Source: Saccharicrinis aurantiacus | Lineage (GTDB): Bacteria > Bacteroidota > Bacteroidia > Bacteroidales > Marinilabiliaceae | Length of the DNA: 64,000 nt | Direction of reading: 5' to 3' | NCBI RefSeq assembly: GCF_001660705.2 | Contig: NZ_LYBV02000027.1 | Coordinates: 62,001 to 126,000 of the forward strand | In this document: positions 62,851 through 64,000 of the stretch, one piece after another | Layout: every line of letters begins with the position of its first letter | How positions within the stretch are numbered: the stretch's first letter is position 1 | Notes under the pieces: generated by a model | Told to the model about the DNA's origin: nothing | The model's input: only the letters and a program-made list of their open reading frames with translations | Databases searched by the model: none | Made by a program: the position numbers and the translations under genes

Positions 62851-63357
62851 ATGTTAAAAAAGGCTGTAGAAGAAATTCTAGTAAGACAAATTGAGCGCGA
62901 AGCTTATTCATCTAATTTATATTTATCAATGGCATCATGGGCTGAAACAAACGGTTTTGGTGGTGTTTCTGAATGGATGTATGCTCAGGCAGAAGAAGAA
63001 AAAGTTCATATGCTTAAGTTTATGAAATATGTAAATGAGCGTGGTGGAGTAGCGGTTATTCCTGCAGTGGCTCAGCCTCCTGCTGATTTTAAAGGTGTTC
63101 AAGATATTTTTGAACTAACACTTGAGCACGAAGAGTTTGTATCGGAAAGCATTAATGAGATTGTTGGTGTTTGTTTAGATGAGAAAGATTTTACTACACA
63201 TAACTGGATTCAATGGTTCGTAACAGAGCAGATTGAAGAAGAGGCTACGGTAAGAAGTATTATCGATAAATTAAAATTATTAGACGGACATAACTTATAT
63301 ATGTTTGATAGTGATGTGTCAAAAATGAGAGGTGTTATACCAGCAAGTCAGCAATAA
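62851..63357 (+). CDS. ftnA: Bacterial ferritin (non-haem)
   Basis: 168-aa four-helix-bundle iron-storage protein that oxidises Fe(II) and stores Fe(III) in a 24-subunit shell. Ferroxidase ligands are visible: Glu in QIEREAYSSNLYLSMASW, the Glu and His pair in AEEEKVHMLKFMKYV, Glu in LEHEEFVSESI, and TEQIEEEATVRSIIDKLKL near the end. Length is normal and no signal peptide is present. It is monocistronic, with a strong terminator. An upstream inverted repeat may hold a regulator site. Confidence 0.96.
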   Translation: MLKKAVEEILVRQIEREAYSSNLYLSMASWAETNGFGGVSEWMYAQAEEEKVHMLKFMKYVNERGGVAVIPAVAQPPADFKGVQDIFELTLEHEEFVSESINEIVGVCLDEKDFTTHNWIQWFVTEQIEEEATVRSIIDKLKLLDGHNLYMFDSDVSKMRGVIPASQQ

Positions 63358-63388
63358 AAACTGCTAGTATTACCAGTAGATATAATTG

Positions 63389-63418
63389 AGTCTGTTGCAT
63401 TATGCAACGGACTTTTTT
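63389..63418 (+). terminator. Terminator of the ferritin gene
   Basis: 11-bp stem AGTCTGTTGCA (63389-63399) / TGCAACGGACT (63403-63413), one G-U pair, a 3-nt loop and a T run. Confidence 0.9.
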
Positions 63419-63481
63419 ATTTAAAGACTTTATTTGTTTACTTTTGATAATACTATTATATAATAACTGATAAGTATATAA

Positions 63482-63964
63482 ATGATAAAACTGAGTAACC
63501 CTTTTTTACTTAAAAAGGATAATTATGACTGTTTTGGATGTTCTCCAAAAAATGCTCATGGATTACGTATGGAGTTTTGGGATGATGGTGATTCTATAAT
63601 CTCGTTTTGGAAACCAAGCAAACACTTAGAAGGATATTTAAATGTGGTTCATGGGGGAATTCAAGCCACTATGCACGATGAAATAGCAAGTTGGGTAGTT
63701 TATACAAAATGTAAAGTTTCAGGTGTTACCTCAAATCTAGAGGTGAAGTATAAGCAACCTTTACTTATTGATGACAGAGAAATAGTGATAAAAGGTGAAA
63801 TATTAGATTACAATAGAAGGTTCGCCACCATTAAAACAAGTATTTCAAATGCTGATGAGGTAGTTTGTTCCACCGCAATTGTAAAGTACTTTTTATTTAG
63901 CGAGGCTGATTCTGTTGAGAAATATCAATACCCAGGGTTTGAAGCTTTTTATTCTAATGATTAA
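63482..63964 (+). CDS. PaaI-like hotdog-fold thioesterase
   Basis: 160-aa hotdog-fold protein. The start CFGCSPKNAHGLRMEF is the conserved Cys-containing motif of this subgroup. The core NVVHGGIQATMHDEIASWVV has the HGG and Asp/Glu motif that forms the thioesterase site. Its acyl-CoA substrate is unknown; many relatives act on aromatic or medium-chain acyl-CoA. The stop codon overlaps the next ATG (TAATG), so an operon continues beyond the window. Confidence 0.87.
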   Translation: MIKLSNPFLLKKDNYDCFGCSPKNAHGLRMEFWDDGDSIISFWKPSKHLEGYLNVVHGGIQATMHDEIASWVVYTKCKVSGVTSNLEVKYKQPLLIDDREIVIKGEILDYNRRFATIKTSISNADEVVCSTAIVKYFLFSEADSVEKYQYPGFEAFYSND

Positions 63965-64000
63965 TGGAAATGAAGAGTAGTAAAAAAATAAGAGGTATTA
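63964..64000 (+). CDS. Start of a further gene, cut by the window end
   Basis: An ATG overlaps the stop codon of the thioesterase gene (TAATG) and opens a frame MEMKSSKKIRGI without stop to the window end. Twelve codons are too few to identify. The overlap is the only support. Confidence 0.35.
   Translation, partial: MEMKSSKKIRGI

Overview
The window looks like a chromosomal segment of a Bacteroidota bacterium, probably a marine, carbohydrate-degrading member of a Marinilabiliales/Bacteroidales-like group (the exact lineage is inference). The grounds are PorP/SprF proteins next to a type B (gliding-type) C-terminal sorting domain, DUF4294, a TamA/TamB pair, Bacteroidota-style promoters (TAnnTTTG, with an upstream TTTG in the best case), AT-rich DNA, lipoprotein glycosidases and a menaquinone (men) cluster. 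I saw no tRNA, rRNA, CRISPR array, complete insertion sequence or prophage.

Layout. 1-5.2 kb: type IX secretion-linked block (PorP, a secreted Ig-like protein with a sorting domain, a second PorP), then a Bax-type glucosaminidase and an anchored protein of unknown function. 5.4-6.9 kb: gap (GAPDH) with a clear promoter and terminator, and a tiny lipoprotein. 7.1-16.1 kb: envelope operon DUF4294 - TamA - TamB - TPR protein - DUF3859. 16.1-21 kb: an overlooked 54-aa membrane protein, a LytTR response regulator, two small hypotheticals and malic enzyme MaeB. 21.3-25.6 kb: GH31 and GH13 lipoproteins for alpha-glucans. 25.7-29 kb: a membrane-anchored diflavin reductase and a cysteine desulfidase, both richer in G+C than their surroundings.

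29-32.5 kb is the most unusual region. It holds 62-bp intergenic repeats, then an orphan Hcp/TssD tube protein fused to a C-terminal domain with a caspase/CHAT-like His-Cys arrangement. A small multi-pass membrane protein (candidate immunity factor) follows 2 bp downstream, and then a frameshifted gene remnant. This reads as a type VI (subtype iii-like) effector-immunity cassette without structural T6SS genes nearby.

32.5-34.6 kb: an Old Yellow Enzyme homologue and a divergent LysR regulator sharing a palindromic operator. 34.7-39.7 kb: a GH36 alpha-galactosidase and GH2 beta-mannosidase operon, suited to galactomannan side chains and mannosides. 39.9-45.4 kb: AlkC-like DNA glycosylase, a glycosyltransferase, a serine hydrolase and a broken or chimeric outer-membrane barrel locus. 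45.5-48.4 kb: an AraC regulator with a two-site direct-repeat operator, a degenerate gene and KDG kinase. 48.9-53.4 kb: Der and Era GTPases, a GT39-type membrane glycosyltransferase and a NimA-like flavoprotein. 53.8-58 kb: DJ-1 protein and menA - GNAT - menC - menE. 58-64 kb: PepC-like peptidase, SRPBCC protein, YigZ, a chemoreceptor with a polylysine tail, ferritin and a hotdog thioesterase.
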